Origin: Khoudiadiopia massiliensis
Lineage (GTDB): Bacteria > Bacillota > Clostridia > Tissierellales > Peptoniphilaceae
DNA: 64,000 nucleotides
Direction of reading: 5' to 3'
NCBI GenBank assembly: GCA_900290095.1
Contig: OKQS01000003.1
Coordinates: 1 to 64,000, forward strand
In this document: piece after piece, positions 17,373-26,917 of the stretch
How positions within the stretch are numbered: the stretch's first letter is position 1
Layout: the number at the start of each line of letters is the position of its first letter
Program-made: the position numbers and the translations under genes
Notes under the pieces: generated by a model
Seen by the model: only the letters and a program-made list of their open reading frames with translations
Told to the model about the DNA's origin: nothing
Database searches by the model: none

Positions 17373-19094
17373 TCAATATATAAATTCCTCTGCCATTTTT
17401 GTTTTCTCTATTAAATTCTTATAAACTTTTGATTTTTGTAAAAGCTCTTCATGTTTGCCTTGGCTTTCTACTTTTCCATTTTCAAGAACTACTATCTTGT
17501 CCGCATTTTCTATGGATTTCATTCTGTGTGAAATAATGACAACCGTCTTATTTTTAATTAAATTGCTTAAAGACTCTTGAATTTTTTTCTCATTATCAAC
17601 ATCAAGACTTGCTGCAATTTCATCTAATATCAGTATCGGTGCATCTTTTAAGAAGGCCCTGGCTATTGATAACCTCTGTCTTTCTCCCCCTGATAGCTCA
17701 GCACCATTCTCACCAATAAGTGTATCGAAACCCTTATCCATTTTTTCTATAAAATCTGTGCAGTTTGCAAGTTTTGCTGCTCTTTTAACTTCTTCGTCAC
17801 TTGCATCTTGCTTGCCAATCCTGATATTTTCCATAACGCTTTGATTAAAAAGAACTACATCTTGGAAAACTATTGAAACCTTGTCAAAAAGAGATTCTGT
17901 TGATATTTCCTTTATATCTTTGCCATCGATTAGGATTTGTCCCTTGTCATAATCATAAAGTCTTGATATGAGTTTCAAGATAGTTGTTTTACCGCAGCCA
18001 CTAGCACCTACTAAAGCAGTGACCTGACCCTGCTTGGCTTTAAAGCTTATGCCATTTAAAACTTTTGCATCTTCCTTATAAGCAAATTCAACATCTTTCA
18101 GATCAATATCAAATCTTTTCAAGTTATAGTCTTTACCCTCTTGTAGATCTTGATTTTGAATTTCTTTTAGCCTTTCAATTTTTGGCGATAAATAAAATAT
18201 CTCCATCACTCCCTCTTTAGATGCATCAAGAGAGTCTTTTATCTTCATAGCAGCCAGTAAATATCCTATAAGGTAGAGGGCACTTATCTCTTTATTAATA
18301 ATTAAATTGACGCCAACAAATATCACAACAGCAAGAGATATAAAGCTAAATATTGATGACAGTGACATAGTTAAAATAAGTCCTATTTCTGTCTTTAAGT
18401 GGACTTTTTCGCTTTTATCCATTTTTTCATATAGGATTTCTTTCATTTCCTCTGATAAGCCATAGGCTTTAATCTCCATTTGCATCTCAATATTTTCTTG
18501 AAAACTCTCTGAGTTTTCTCTTAAGACGTCATAATATTTTTTCTGTCCTTTAACTGAATATTTTTTGGACAAGGGTATAAATAAAAAACTTAAAATCGAT
18601 GGAATGATTACGGCTAAACCCATCTTCACATTGCCTAGCAGCATCATTACTGATATCAGTGGGAAGAATAATGCCATACCGCCTACCTTTGGTATTGCGT
18701 GGCTCATTGCATGCTCTATACCTTCAATATCGGCCATGATTGTTTGTGAGAGGTCGGAAATATCATGCTTAGAAAAGTATGATAGGGGCAGTTTTGATAA
18801 ATTCTCTGCCGTTCTTATTCTTAAATCCGCACTTTCCTGATAGGTCGTACTGTACAATTTATCGTATTCGATAGAAAGCAAAATATACATTGCTATCAAG
18901 GTCAAGGCTGAGAATACTAAATAAAATCCCTTGCTTTTATTGATATTTTCTAAGACTTCTTGAGCAAAAATCATCAGTATCATTGCAGGAAGCATGTTTA
19001 TACAGTAGACGAAAAATGAGGCCATTGTAGCTTTAGATAAGTTTCTCGCTCCCTTATCTGTAAGGGCAAATCTTTTTTTATAAAACTCCTTCAT
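17373..19094 (-). CDS. ABC transporter, permease-ATPase half (second of a pair)
   Basis: 573 residues: six-helix membrane domain (about 20-300) and a C-terminal ATPase with Walker A GASGCGKTT, signature LSGGERQRLSIARA and Walker B LILDEIAAS. The Glu after the Walker B Asp is present. Together with the upstream gene it forms a heterodimer, like the YbtPQ/IrtAB importers or exporters of the same fold. The ATG at 19094 follows GGAGGG and overlaps the preceding gene by 17 bases, so translation is coupled. The divergent AraC gene is the likely regulator. The substrate is unknown; AraC-linked pairs of this type often handle iron chelates, which is inference. Confidence 0.88.
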   Translation of the reverse strand: MKEFYKKRFALTDKGARNLSKATMASFFVYCINMLPAMILMIFAQEVLENINKSKGFYLVFSALTLIAMYILLSIEYDKLYSTTYQESADLRIRTAENLSKLPLSYFSKHDISDLSQTIMADIEGIEHAMSHAIPKVGGMALFFPLISVMMLLGNVKMGLAVIIPSILSFLFIPLSKKYSVKGQKKYYDVLRENSESFQENIEMQMEIKAYGLSEEMKEILYEKMDKSEKVHLKTEIGLILTMSLSSIFSFISLAVVIFVGVNLIINKEISALYLIGYLLAAMKIKDSLDASKEGVMEIFYLSPKIERLKEIQNQDLQEGKDYNLKRFDIDLKDVEFAYKEDAKVLNGISFKAKQGQVTALVGASGCGKTTILKLISRLYDYDKGQILIDGKDIKEISTESLFDKVSIVFQDVVLFNQSVMENIRIGKQDASDEEVKRAAKLANCTDFIEKMDKGFDTLIGENGAELSGGERQRLSIARAFLKDAPILILDEIAASLDVDNEKKIQESLSNLIKNKTVVIISHRMKSIENADKIVVLENGKVESQGKHEELLQKSKVYKNLIEKTKMAEEFIY

Positions 19095-20832
19095 TTGAAA
19101 CCCTCCATTCATTGGCACTGTTGAACAAGTCTTGCAATCTCTTATACCTTGTATCTCTTGACATTAATTCTTCGTCAGGGCCTCTTTCTATGATTTTCCC
19201 ATTATCCATCACAAGAATTTCGTCTACATCTTTAATTGTAGAGAGCCTATGAGCAATCATGATAACTGTTTTATCCTTCATCAGATTTTTGAAGGCTTTT
19301 TGTAGTTCAAACTCGTTATCCGGGTCAATAGATGCCGAGGCCTCATCCATAATGATAATTTTGGAATCCTTTAAAATTGCTCTGGCAATTGCAATTCTCT
19401 GTTTTTCTCCCCCGGACAAATAAACCCCTTTTGAGCCTATGGTTGTATTTTCTCTTTCCGGAAATTTATCTAATATTAAATCGCATCCCGCTAATTTTAA
19501 GGCTCTCATAACATCATCTTTTGTAGCTTCTTTATTTGCTAAAGCTACATTGTCATAAATACTCTTCTTGAATAATTTTGAATCTTGAAAAACAAAGGAG
19601 ATTGCTTTAATTAAGGCTTGGTCAGAATATTCACTTATAGGTATGCCACCTATCTTTATGCTTCCTTCGTTAACATTGTAAAAACCTGATATAAGTTTTG
19701 CTACAGTTGACTTACCTGATCCGGATGAACCGACCAGTGCATAAGACTTTTCCTCTTCTAATTTAAAGGATAAATTTTCAATGACAGCTTTATCGCTATA
19801 GGCAAAACTTACATTGTCAAACTCTATGTTATAGTTTTTAAAATTATTGACATTACCATGCACTAATTTATCTTTTTGCATATCATTGTAAAGAGCCTCT
19901 AAAGTATCTACTGCATAATTGCCTTGAGAAATATACATGGAGTACCACATCATTCTCATAAATGAAACAAAGAGGACTCCCGATAAAAATAAAATCATGA
20001 TGAGTTCCAATAAAATCATCTTGCCACTGCCTAAGCTAGCCATAAAATAAACTATAGGAATAATTAAAATTGCAATTAAGCCGAAAAATAACCATTGATA
20101 CCAAACATAAGGCTTTCTACAGGATAGGGAATATTCATAAGCATACTTCGAGTAATCTTTTATCGCCTTGTAAAAACTTTTAAATGACTCGACATTTGCT
20201 CTAAATATTTTTACAACTTGCATTCCTCTAACATATTCAACAGTTTCAGCGCTTAGTTTAGATAGGGCTTCCTGGTATATCTTCATAAATTTTCCCTCGC
20301 CCATCATTGCACCTAAAATAAAGGTTCCAATTATTGTAAGAGCTAGTAAGGTGATACCTACCCTTATGCTTACTATAAAGCCAAGTACAAGGACAAGAAC
20401 AGGTGTTATTATCGCCTGGGCACTGTCGGGAATCATGTGAGCTACAACTTGGTGGGTTTGTGCAGCATTATCATCTATAATCTTTCTTATTTGACCGGAA
20501 GGGTTTAAGTCGAAGAACCTAAAGCTTGCTTTCTCTAAGCCGTCTATCCCCCTTTTCCTTAAGTTTGTTTCAAGCCTAAATCCCAAGATGTGTGAAAACG
20601 TTCCTGAAACAAGATAAAATATTGCTCCACTGGTTAGTGTAATAACTGATTTTAATGCTATGTTCTCTGCACCGGATAAATTTGAATTAATTATTAACTT
20701 ATCTAGAAATTTGTAGATTAAATAATATCCATATACTGTGAGTAGAGCAGATATGGCAGAAAAAACTATCGCAAAAAAGCCAAGATATATTTTATCCTGT
20801 ACATAAGCAAATAGTTTTTTATAAATCTTCAT
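19078..20832 (-). CDS. ABC transporter, permease-ATPase half (first of a pair)
   Basis: 584 residues with a membrane domain (six helices, about 15-300) and an ATPase domain showing Walker A GSSGSGKST, signature YLSGGEKQRIAIARA and Walker B IIMDEASASID. Both halves of the heterodimer therefore keep consensus ATPase motifs. It is the first gene of the operon; AAGGAAA lies upstream of its ATG. The leader contains inverted repeats shared with the AraC promoter. Confidence 0.88.
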   Translation of the reverse strand: MKIYKKLFAYVQDKIYLGFFAIVFSAISALLTVYGYYLIYKFLDKLIINSNLSGAENIALKSVITLTSGAIFYLVSGTFSHILGFRLETNLRKRGIDGLEKASFRFFDLNPSGQIRKIIDDNAAQTHQVVAHMIPDSAQAIITPVLVLVLGFIVSIRVGITLLALTIIGTFILGAMMGEGKFMKIYQEALSKLSAETVEYVRGMQVVKIFRANVESFKSFYKAIKDYSKYAYEYSLSCRKPYVWYQWLFFGLIAILIIPIVYFMASLGSGKMILLELIMILFLSGVLFVSFMRMMWYSMYISQGNYAVDTLEALYNDMQKDKLVHGNVNNFKNYNIEFDNVSFAYSDKAVIENLSFKLEEEKSYALVGSSGSGKSTVAKLISGFYNVNEGSIKIGGIPISEYSDQALIKAISFVFQDSKLFKKSIYDNVALANKEATKDDVMRALKLAGCDLILDKFPERENTTIGSKGVYLSGGEKQRIAIARAILKDSKIIIMDEASASIDPDNEFELQKAFKNLMKDKTVIMIAHRLSTIKDVDEILVMDNGKIIERGPDEELMSRDTRYKRLQDLFNSANEWRVSNEGVL

Positions 20833-20854
20833 AATAATATTTCCTTTCTTTGAT

Positions 20855-20983
20855 ATCCCTTTTAGATATAAATTAGCTTAGTAAATAATAGTTAGCATTG
20901 CTTTACTATTATGCATCGATTATAATTCCTAATACAATAGTTTTTAATTAATAAAGCTAATTGGAATATTGTCTAAAAGGGAT
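20855..20983. promoter_or_regulatory. Divergent control region with two nested inverted repeats
   Basis: Between the ABC operon and araC, ATCCCTTTTAGA (20855-20866) is the exact reverse complement of 20972-20983, and AATTAGCTT (20871-20879) is the exact reverse complement of 20954-20962. The arms therefore mirror one another around the centre, with one copy in front of each gene. This is the arrangement expected for regulator half-sites at a divergent promoter pair. The right-hand outer arm also contains the AraC-gene ribosome binding site. Confidence 0.55.
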
Positions 20984-20992
20984 AGGGCTATT

Positions 20993-21985
20993 ATGACTTA
21001 TTATGATTTTGTAAAAGAATATATGAGAGTAGATGAATGTAATAACAATAAGAAATATTCAAGTGCGGGGCATACATTTTGTTGGAGTAAAGATAATTCT
21101 ACTTATGCAGAAGGGCTTTATTGGTTCTATCAAGGTGATGGATTTATCATTGATGTCCATGATTTTTATATCAGTGAAGAAGTTATTCAGAATAGCACCT
21201 ATAGTATGGCTGATTATGTTTCAATTTACACAAGCTACATTGTCAGTGCCAACGGTGAAAAATTTAATCCATATCAAACGCTTACTGCAAACTCATTATG
21301 TACTTTTGATTTTGACAATATAAAAGATGACTTTCGATTTTTATTACACGAGAACTCTTATTATCTTGCTGTTTCCATAGGCTTTAAAAAAGAGCTTTTA
21401 GACAATCACCTATCAGCTATTAATATTGATCCGGAATTATTTTATAGGGCTTTACTTCAAACAAATCAAATAATACTTACAAAGTCATTGGAAAAAGTGG
21501 CAATGGAAATATTAAATTGTAAGATGGACGCTCCTGCCGCTGATTTTTTCTTTAAGGCAAAGGCAAATGAGTGGATAAGTATAGTAATAGATACCTATTT
21601 AAATAGGAAGAAATATAAAATTGAGTCTGATGATAATAAAGCACTTGAAGATGTGGCCAGATTTTTAGATGATCATTTTGCAACTAATGTAAATCAGACT
21701 ACTCTTGAAAAAATATCTAAAATGAGCGGAACCAAATTAAAAAATTTGTTCAAAGAAAAGTATGGTCAAAGCATTACAGAATACACTCAAAGAAAAAGAA
21801 TGAACGTGGCCGAAACTCTTCTGTTGAATACCGAACTTCCTATAAAGGAAATAGCTGAGTCTGTCGGATATACATCCCATAGCAAATTTTCCATTTACTA
21901 CAAAAGGTATAAAGGAAAACTTCCCAGTGAAGTCCGTAATTTAGCTTGCCAAGATCACAATTTAAAATGTGGTTGCTGTGATTAA
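20993..21985 (+). CDS. AraC-family transcriptional regulator
   Basis: 330 residues. The last 100 or so contain the two helix-turn-helix motifs of the family (TTLEKISKMSGTKLKNLFKEKYG, then PIKEIAESVGYTSHSKFSIYYKRYKGKLPSEVR). The N-terminal 200 residues are an unassigned sensor domain. The chain ends with a Cys/His-rich tail (CQDHNLKCGCC) that could bind metal or sense thiols. It is divergent from the ABC pair and probably controls it. ATG at 20993 is chosen; an in-frame TTG lies at 20969. A terminator follows. Confidence 0.88.
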   Translation: MTYYDFVKEYMRVDECNNNKKYSSAGHTFCWSKDNSTYAEGLYWFYQGDGFIIDVHDFYISEEVIQNSTYSMADYVSIYTSYIVSANGEKFNPYQTLTANSLCTFDFDNIKDDFRFLLHENSYYLAVSIGFKKELLDNHLSAINIDPELFYRALLQTNQIILTKSLEKVAMEILNCKMDAPAADFFFKAKANEWISIVIDTYLNRKKYKIESDDNKALEDVARFLDDHFATNVNQTTLEKISKMSGTKLKNLFKEKYGQSITEYTQRKRMNVAETLLLNTELPIKEIAESVGYTSHSKFSIYYKRYKGKLPSEVRNLACQDHNLKCGCCD

Positions 21986-21990
21986 CTTAA

Positions 21991-22026
21991 AAAGGTTGTC
22001 TAACCCCAAAGGGTTAGACAACCTTT
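21991..22026. terminator. Terminator between araC-like gene and surface protein gene
   Basis: Perfect 16-bp stem (AAAGGTTGTCTAACCC and its complement) with a CAAA loop, placed between convergent genes. A/T tracts are short but present on both sides. Confidence 0.85.
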
Positions 22027-22058
22027 AAATACTATTTGTTCTTGCGAAATCTCGCTGC

Positions 22059-25000
22059 TTACTTCTTCAATTCTTTTTCCACTTCCGGTCCAATTCTGAG
22101 GGTTCCCCCAACCAGGGTAATCCAGCCGGGTTTATGAGCCTCGATGTAGGCTTTGGTTTCTGCGTTCAGATGCTTGTGCTGAGTGAGCAAAATAGGTACA
22201 TTCCTCTGCCCAGCCACCGGTCCGATTATAAGAGCATCAGCGTAAACTTCACCTGATGCGAGATACATGCCCTTGGCATCCTTAAAGCCATATTCCGCAA
22301 CCGCCTTGGCCGTTCCATAGCGGTTCAGCCCGGCAATACGTGTAATCACCTTTGGTAATTTCTTGGCAACAGTTTCAGAAACGGCCATGGGTCCGCCGAC
22401 CAGGTAGACCTGTCCAATCTTCAAATCCTTCATCGTACGGTTGACCACTTGGTCAATCTTGTTCTTACGCACCAGAAGGATCGGATGATTGTTCTTGCAA
22501 GCAAAGGCAGAAGCGCTAAGGGCATCAGGCCAATTCTCGCCTGTCGTGATGATGGCCGTCTGACGAATGTCCACCAGTCCTGCCACCTTACGCGCGACCA
22601 AAGTCGCTGTTTCATAGCGGTCAATCCCATCCAAACGCTCGACAGTGTCGGAATCATAGGCCGCCAATGCCTTTTCTACGTCCAAGGAAATGGCGGACTT
22701 ACCGCCCACAATTATTATCTCCGTGGCACCCAGACGGCGGATCTCAGCTTCAACACGTGGATCCAGCATCTTGCTCGGTGTCAGAAGAATTGGTGCCGGC
22801 TTTACCTTACCCAATAGGCCGGCTGTCAAAGCATCCGGATAAAGGTCATTACGTACGATGATAACCGTTCTTGACTTTTTATATTGCTGCTTCGAAATCA
22901 GAATAGAGGTCTCGATTCGATCTTTCCCGGCCTCCCGGTCAATGACGGACGTCTGGTCTGGATTTGGCTTCTCCGGAGTGGACGGCACATTGGTCTGTTT
23001 TTTCTTCCATGTTGCTGTTAGGGTTAGATTTCCAGTTACGTTTTCTATTTTCTCTCCAGCTTTTTTAACTCCATCCTGGCCTTCAACTTTCCAACCTGCA
23101 AATTCTTTACCTTCAGGTGCTGTGAAGCCTTCGCTGGTTGGCAAAGTGTATTCACTTCCTTTGGCTACGGATACTTTAGCTTTTTCTCCGCTTCCTTCGC
23201 CTTTGTCAAAGCTTATTTCAACCATTATTGGTTCCCATATAGCTTTTACTTCTGTATCGGCGTTAACTGTAATTGTATCTCCTGGTTTTTTATCTTCGTT
23301 GCTTACTTTCCAGCCAGCAAATTTTTTGTTAGCAGGTGCAGTGAATCCATTTTCTGGTAATTGATATTCATCACCTTGTTTAACTGTTTGTTCAGGCATA
23401 TTTCCTGAACCTTCAGTTCCGTCGAAGGTTACTTTGTGTTTAATATCTTCCCAAACAGCTGTTACAGTTGTGTCTCCCTTAACTGTAATTTTGTCGCCTG
23501 GCTTTTTATCTTCGTTACCTACTTTCCAGCCAGCAAACTTTTTGTTAGCAGGAGCAGTGAATCCGTTTTCTGGTAATTGATATTCATCACCTTGTTTAAC
23601 TGTTTGTTCAGGCATATTTCCTGAACCTTCAGTTCCGTCGAAGGTTACTTTGTGTTTAATATCTTCCCAAACAGCTGTTACAGTTGTGTCTCCCTTAACT
23701 GTAATTTTGTCGCCTGGCTTTTTATCTTCGTTGCCTACTTTCCAGCCAGCAAACTTTTTGTTAGCAGGAGCAGTGAATCCGTTTTCTGGTAATTGATATT
23801 CATCACCTTGTTTAACTGTTTGTTCAGGCATATTTCCTGAACCTTCAGTTCCGTCGAAGGTTACTTTATGTTTAATATCTTTCCATACTGCCTTGACTTC
23901 CGTATCGCCGTTGACGGTGATTGTATCGCCTGCAGCTTTCTTTTCTGTTCCTACCATCCAGCCGTCAAATTCTTGGTTCTCCGGTGCTTTGAAGGTGTCT
24001 TTATCAGGAAGAGTAAAGTTTTCACCACTCTTCTTATATTCAACCTTTTCGTCTCCTGTGCCGCCATTAGGTTGAACAGTAACCTTAAATTTCTTTGTTG
24101 CTGTGGCTGTGAATACATTGTTTTCAGCAGTAACTTTGAAATTTGTTCCTTTATCCTTGTCATTCCATACTAGGTCTACATAGGTATCATCTGTTACTGT
24201 TGCTCCTACATCTTCAAAGCATGTTTTTTCAGTTCCTGAGACTTTTTGTGTAGATAAATCAGTTCCCGGTTTAACTTTGTAGGTTTTGGCAGTAACAGGA
24301 GTTTCCTTATTACCAGTTTTATCGCCTGCTTTTACGCCTTCTCCTAGCTTTAATTCAACATCCATGGCATCTTCTGGTAGGTTTTCCTTATCAGATGGGC
24401 TAACAGGGTCGCTGACGTATAGCATTTGTTTTTCTACTATGATTTCAGAATCATCGCTAAATTTTACTTTAACCTTGCCCTCAAAGTCTCCGGACTTATC
24501 TGTACTTCTTTTAGTTTCAGTTTCATCTGTAAATGTTGCTCCGGCTATAAGCTTGTTAACTTCAGTTTCTTTTGTAGAATCTTTAGCTTTTACACCGTCT
24601 TTCCAATCAACTGTATCCTTTACCCATTTTTTGAGAGCAACCGGGTCGAGACCACCAAGGGCTTCAACTTTGTCAGCTATTGTTTCTTCTACAGTAATAG
24701 TTCCGGCTTCTGAAGTAAGTGGATCTTTATCGTCATCCGCTATTCCACCCTTATCTTTTACTGTAGCCGTTACATCTGTATCGCCTTTTACCTTGTTCTT
24801 AGGAAGAGTTATAACTCCATTTTGATCAACGGAACCTTCACCGGTAATAGACCAAGTTCCATCATCAGCTTTTGTAGCTGTAGTTGTTTGATCATTACCG
24901 TCTTTATCTTTATAAGAAACAGTAATAATATGAGCATCTGTATCTACTTCAAGATTTGGAGTGATTGTGATGATTTTCTTGTCTTCACTTAATGCAACAT

Positions 25001-26438
25001 TAGGTGCATCCGGTTTGATGTTTTTTACAAGGTCTTTGGCCTGAATTGTTATTTTTGGTTGAGCTCCATCATTTAACTTATATGAACCATCTTCATTTTT
25101 TTCCGGAACAAATTTATAATCATTTTTCGGGTCCCAAGTACCTGCTACATCATTACCGCTAAATATCTTGGCGTTGCCGCTGTCATCAAATTGTATAACT
25201 GCCGGTAATCCTTTCCAATCACCGGTTCCGTTTGGTAATTTAGATACACCATCTATTATATATGCTTTTCTTATAGCAGCATCAATTGCTTCTTTGTCTT
25301 TAGCTGTTAATTTTCTAGGGTCTTTAACTTCTGTCTTTTCAGGTATTACCGGTTTAACAGTTGTTGTAGAACAAGATACAAATTTATGGGGTTCTTTTAC
25401 AGAAACGCCAACTATTTGGTCGAGAGTTAAACTCTCCCCTGCTTGTAAAGTATAGGAAAAAGTTCCATCATCTTTTAAAGTTACAGCTACCGGTTTAGAT
25501 GAGTCTTTGTCAACTGTACACTTATTTTCATTACAATATTGATCTGCTTTACCTTTATTAACATTAAGTATTAATTGTACTTTTATGCCGTCAAAAGGTC
25601 CCGGTCCTGCCAGTTTTCCCTTAACTACATTGTCTACAATTGTAATACTACCAATCTCAGGTGATCTTGAGGTTTCTGTAACTTGTTTTATTGTTAAGCC
25701 CGGAGCTTTTATTTCTTCTGATACTGAGTTATCGTCGTAGGTTACTTTATAAGAAGCAATTTTATTAGGATCTACACCGGTGATTGTAAATTCAACAGAC
25801 TTAATGTCCTTAGCTATAGTTGGATTTGCCTTTTTTAACAAATCTATTGCTTCAGCTTTTTCATCATCATTAACTATATTGGCAACGTATTGTTCTATCC
25901 AAATTTCTCCTGTTGGCATTGTAAGAGTAACTGTAGATGCCTTAGATGGTTGTGCATTTGCAGTTACCTCCGGTGATTTGTCTTCACCTATTTGTTGGTA
26001 TACTGTTACCGTATCGCCTTTTGCAACTGTAACTCCTTTAGGTAAGTCTACCTTCCATGTTGTTCCGCTTTTAGGTGTAACGGAAAGAGTGGCTTTTTCA
26101 GTCCCGCTACTATCCTTTAAGCTTACATGGACGGTTGCTATTACAGGCTTTTTATTAATTCTAGCTTTAGCTAAATTGCCTCCTGAAATCGTCGTGGCAT
26201 CATATAATACAGGGTTAACGGTCGGTGCTTTTACAGCAGCCCGCGCAACCGCTTCCCCTCCAATCTCCGGTCCTACCTCCAGGCCAATGGCATGGAGCAT
26301 GGGCATCAACATCAATAAAGCCAATGTGCAGGATAGCAGTGTGGCCGAAACCTTTTTCAGCCAGCCGTTAGGCTTGTTTTTGTTTCCGATGGCATTTTCC
26401 CTGCTTTTGCTATCGGATCTTTCTTTGTAATTTAACAT
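22059..26438 (-). CDS. Large surface protein: InlB-type repeats plus CWB2 wall-binding repeats
   Basis: 1459 residues. The N-terminus has a positively charged segment and a hydrophobic signal core (about 30-55, SATLLSCTLALLMLMPML). Residues about 60-780 are beta-rich, Thr/Lys/Asp-rich Ig-like modules. Five InlB/Listeria-Bacteroides-type repeats (about 780-1150) end in motifs like AVWED; the middle three are nearly identical. Three CWB2 repeats (about 1165-1459, motifs DRYETA, IIVGG, ILLT) replace an LPXTG anchor and would bind wall polymer non-covalently. A role in adhesion is inferred. The ATG follows AAGGAGGTATC; a TGCTATACT extended -10 lies at 26491-26499. The middle of the gene is more AT-rich than either end. 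Confidence 0.92.
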   Translation of the reverse strand: MLNYKERSDSKSRENAIGNKNKPNGWLKKVSATLLSCTLALLMLMPMLHAIGLEVGPEIGGEAVARAAVKAPTVNPVLYDATTISGGNLAKARINKKPVIATVHVSLKDSSGTEKATLSVTPKSGTTWKVDLPKGVTVAKGDTVTVYQQIGEDKSPEVTANAQPSKASTVTLTMPTGEIWIEQYVANIVNDDEKAEAIDLLKKANPTIAKDIKSVEFTITGVDPNKIASYKVTYDDNSVSEEIKAPGLTIKQVTETSRSPEIGSITIVDNVVKGKLAGPGPFDGIKVQLILNVNKGKADQYCNENKCTVDKDSSKPVAVTLKDDGTFSYTLQAGESLTLDQIVGVSVKEPHKFVSCSTTTVKPVIPEKTEVKDPRKLTAKDKEAIDAAIRKAYIIDGVSKLPNGTGDWKGLPAVIQFDDSGNAKIFSGNDVAGTWDPKNDYKFVPEKNEDGSYKLNDGAQPKITIQAKDLVKNIKPDAPNVALSEDKKIITITPNLEVDTDAHIITVSYKDKDGNDQTTTATKADDGTWSITGEGSVDQNGVITLPKNKVKGDTDVTATVKDKGGIADDDKDPLTSEAGTITVEETIADKVEALGGLDPVALKKWVKDTVDWKDGVKAKDSTKETEVNKLIAGATFTDETETKRSTDKSGDFEGKVKVKFSDDSEIIVEKQMLYVSDPVSPSDKENLPEDAMDVELKLGEGVKAGDKTGNKETPVTAKTYKVKPGTDLSTQKVSGTEKTCFEDVGATVTDDTYVDLVWNDKDKGTNFKVTAENNVFTATATKKFKVTVQPNGGTGDEKVEYKKSGENFTLPDKDTFKAPENQEFDGWMVGTEKKAAGDTITVNGDTEVKAVWKDIKHKVTFDGTEGSGNMPEQTVKQGDEYQLPENGFTAPANKKFAGWKVGNEDKKPGDKITVKGDTTVTAVWEDIKHKVTFDGTEGSGNMPEQTVKQGDEYQLPENGFTAPANKKFAGWKVGNEDKKPGDKITVKGDTTVTAVWEDIKHKVTFDGTEGSGNMPEQTVKQGDEYQLPENGFTAPANKKFAGWKVSNEDKKPGDTITVNADTEVKAIWEPIMVEISFDKGEGSGEKAKVSVAKGSEYTLPTSEGFTAPEGKEFAGWKVEGQDGVKKAGEKIENVTGNLTLTATWKKKQTNVPSTPEKPNPDQTSVIDREAGKDRIETSILISKQQYKKSRTVIIVRNDLYPDALTAGLLGKVKPAPILLTPSKMLDPRVEAEIRRLGATEIIIVGGKSAISLDVEKALAAYDSDTVERLDGIDRYETATLVARKVAGLVDIRQTAIITTGENWPDALSASAFACKNNHPILLVRKNKIDQVVNRTMKDLKIGQVYLVGGPMAVSETVAKKLPKVITRIAGLNRYGTAKAVAEYGFKDAKGMYLASGEVYADALIIGPVAGQRNVPILLTQHKHLNAETKAYIEAHKPGWITLVGGTLRIGPEVEKELKK
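23229..23876 (-). repeat. Three tandem 216-bp repeats inside the surface protein gene
   Basis: Unit boundaries fall at 23876-23661, 23660-23445 and 23444-23229; each encodes 72 residues. The first two units differ at only a few bases; the third diverges in its last quarter. Such near-identity means recent duplication or gene conversion and allows slippage that would change protein length. Confidence 0.93.
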
Positions 26439-26601
26439 GATACCTCCTTAATATAAAACGATCATAGTTATAGACCTATTGGATATTTACAGTATAGCAT
26501 AAAGGCTTGATTTTATTAAAGAGTGGCATGGGAAGCGTCCCTTGACCGGGAGAATAGCAATAAAACTAACTAAAGAAGAAAAAGAAATATGGAAGATCCA
26601 T

Positions 26602-26885
26602 TTATTTAAATATAGAGGCATTGCAATATTTTCTTGCCAAAAAAGGTATTGATGATAATGCAAGCATGCTGAAAACTGACATTATTCTGCTTCTGAATTC
26701 ATTTTTTATATTTTTTTGAAAAAATACTTGTGTAGCTATATTTAATGTCATAACCGAGCTAATTACCAGGCAGTCTAAAAATGTTATTAGGCATACTACT
26801 AAAACAATATTGTCTTTTTCGGCTCCCATTCCTTAATAAACACACCCGGCAATTAAAAATAGACAAGCCCTTTCTTTTTTCCAAA
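26602..26885 (-). pseudogene. Decayed MFS transporter C-terminal fragment
   Basis: The 75-codon frame starting at 26829 reads through a membrane helix and then a segment like TQVFFQKNIKNEFRSRIMSVFSML, matching the loop and helix start near the C-terminus of macrolide-efflux-type MFS permeases. The same frame continues upstream of the ATG through a hydrophobic stretch (FLIAGCVY) interrupted by one TAA, and no N-terminal half exists. It ends abruptly after IPF with an unrelated tail. This is best read as gene debris, not a functional small protein. Confidence 0.6.
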
Positions 26886-26917
26886 TATTACACCAATTAT
26901 TTTATTTCCATCGGCAA

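Noticed and set aside
24286-24825. Long plus-strand frames antisense to the surface protein gene
   Set aside because: They are Ser/Thr/Val-rich shadows of a repetitive Lys/Asp/Thr-rich coding strand and have no ribosome binding sites.
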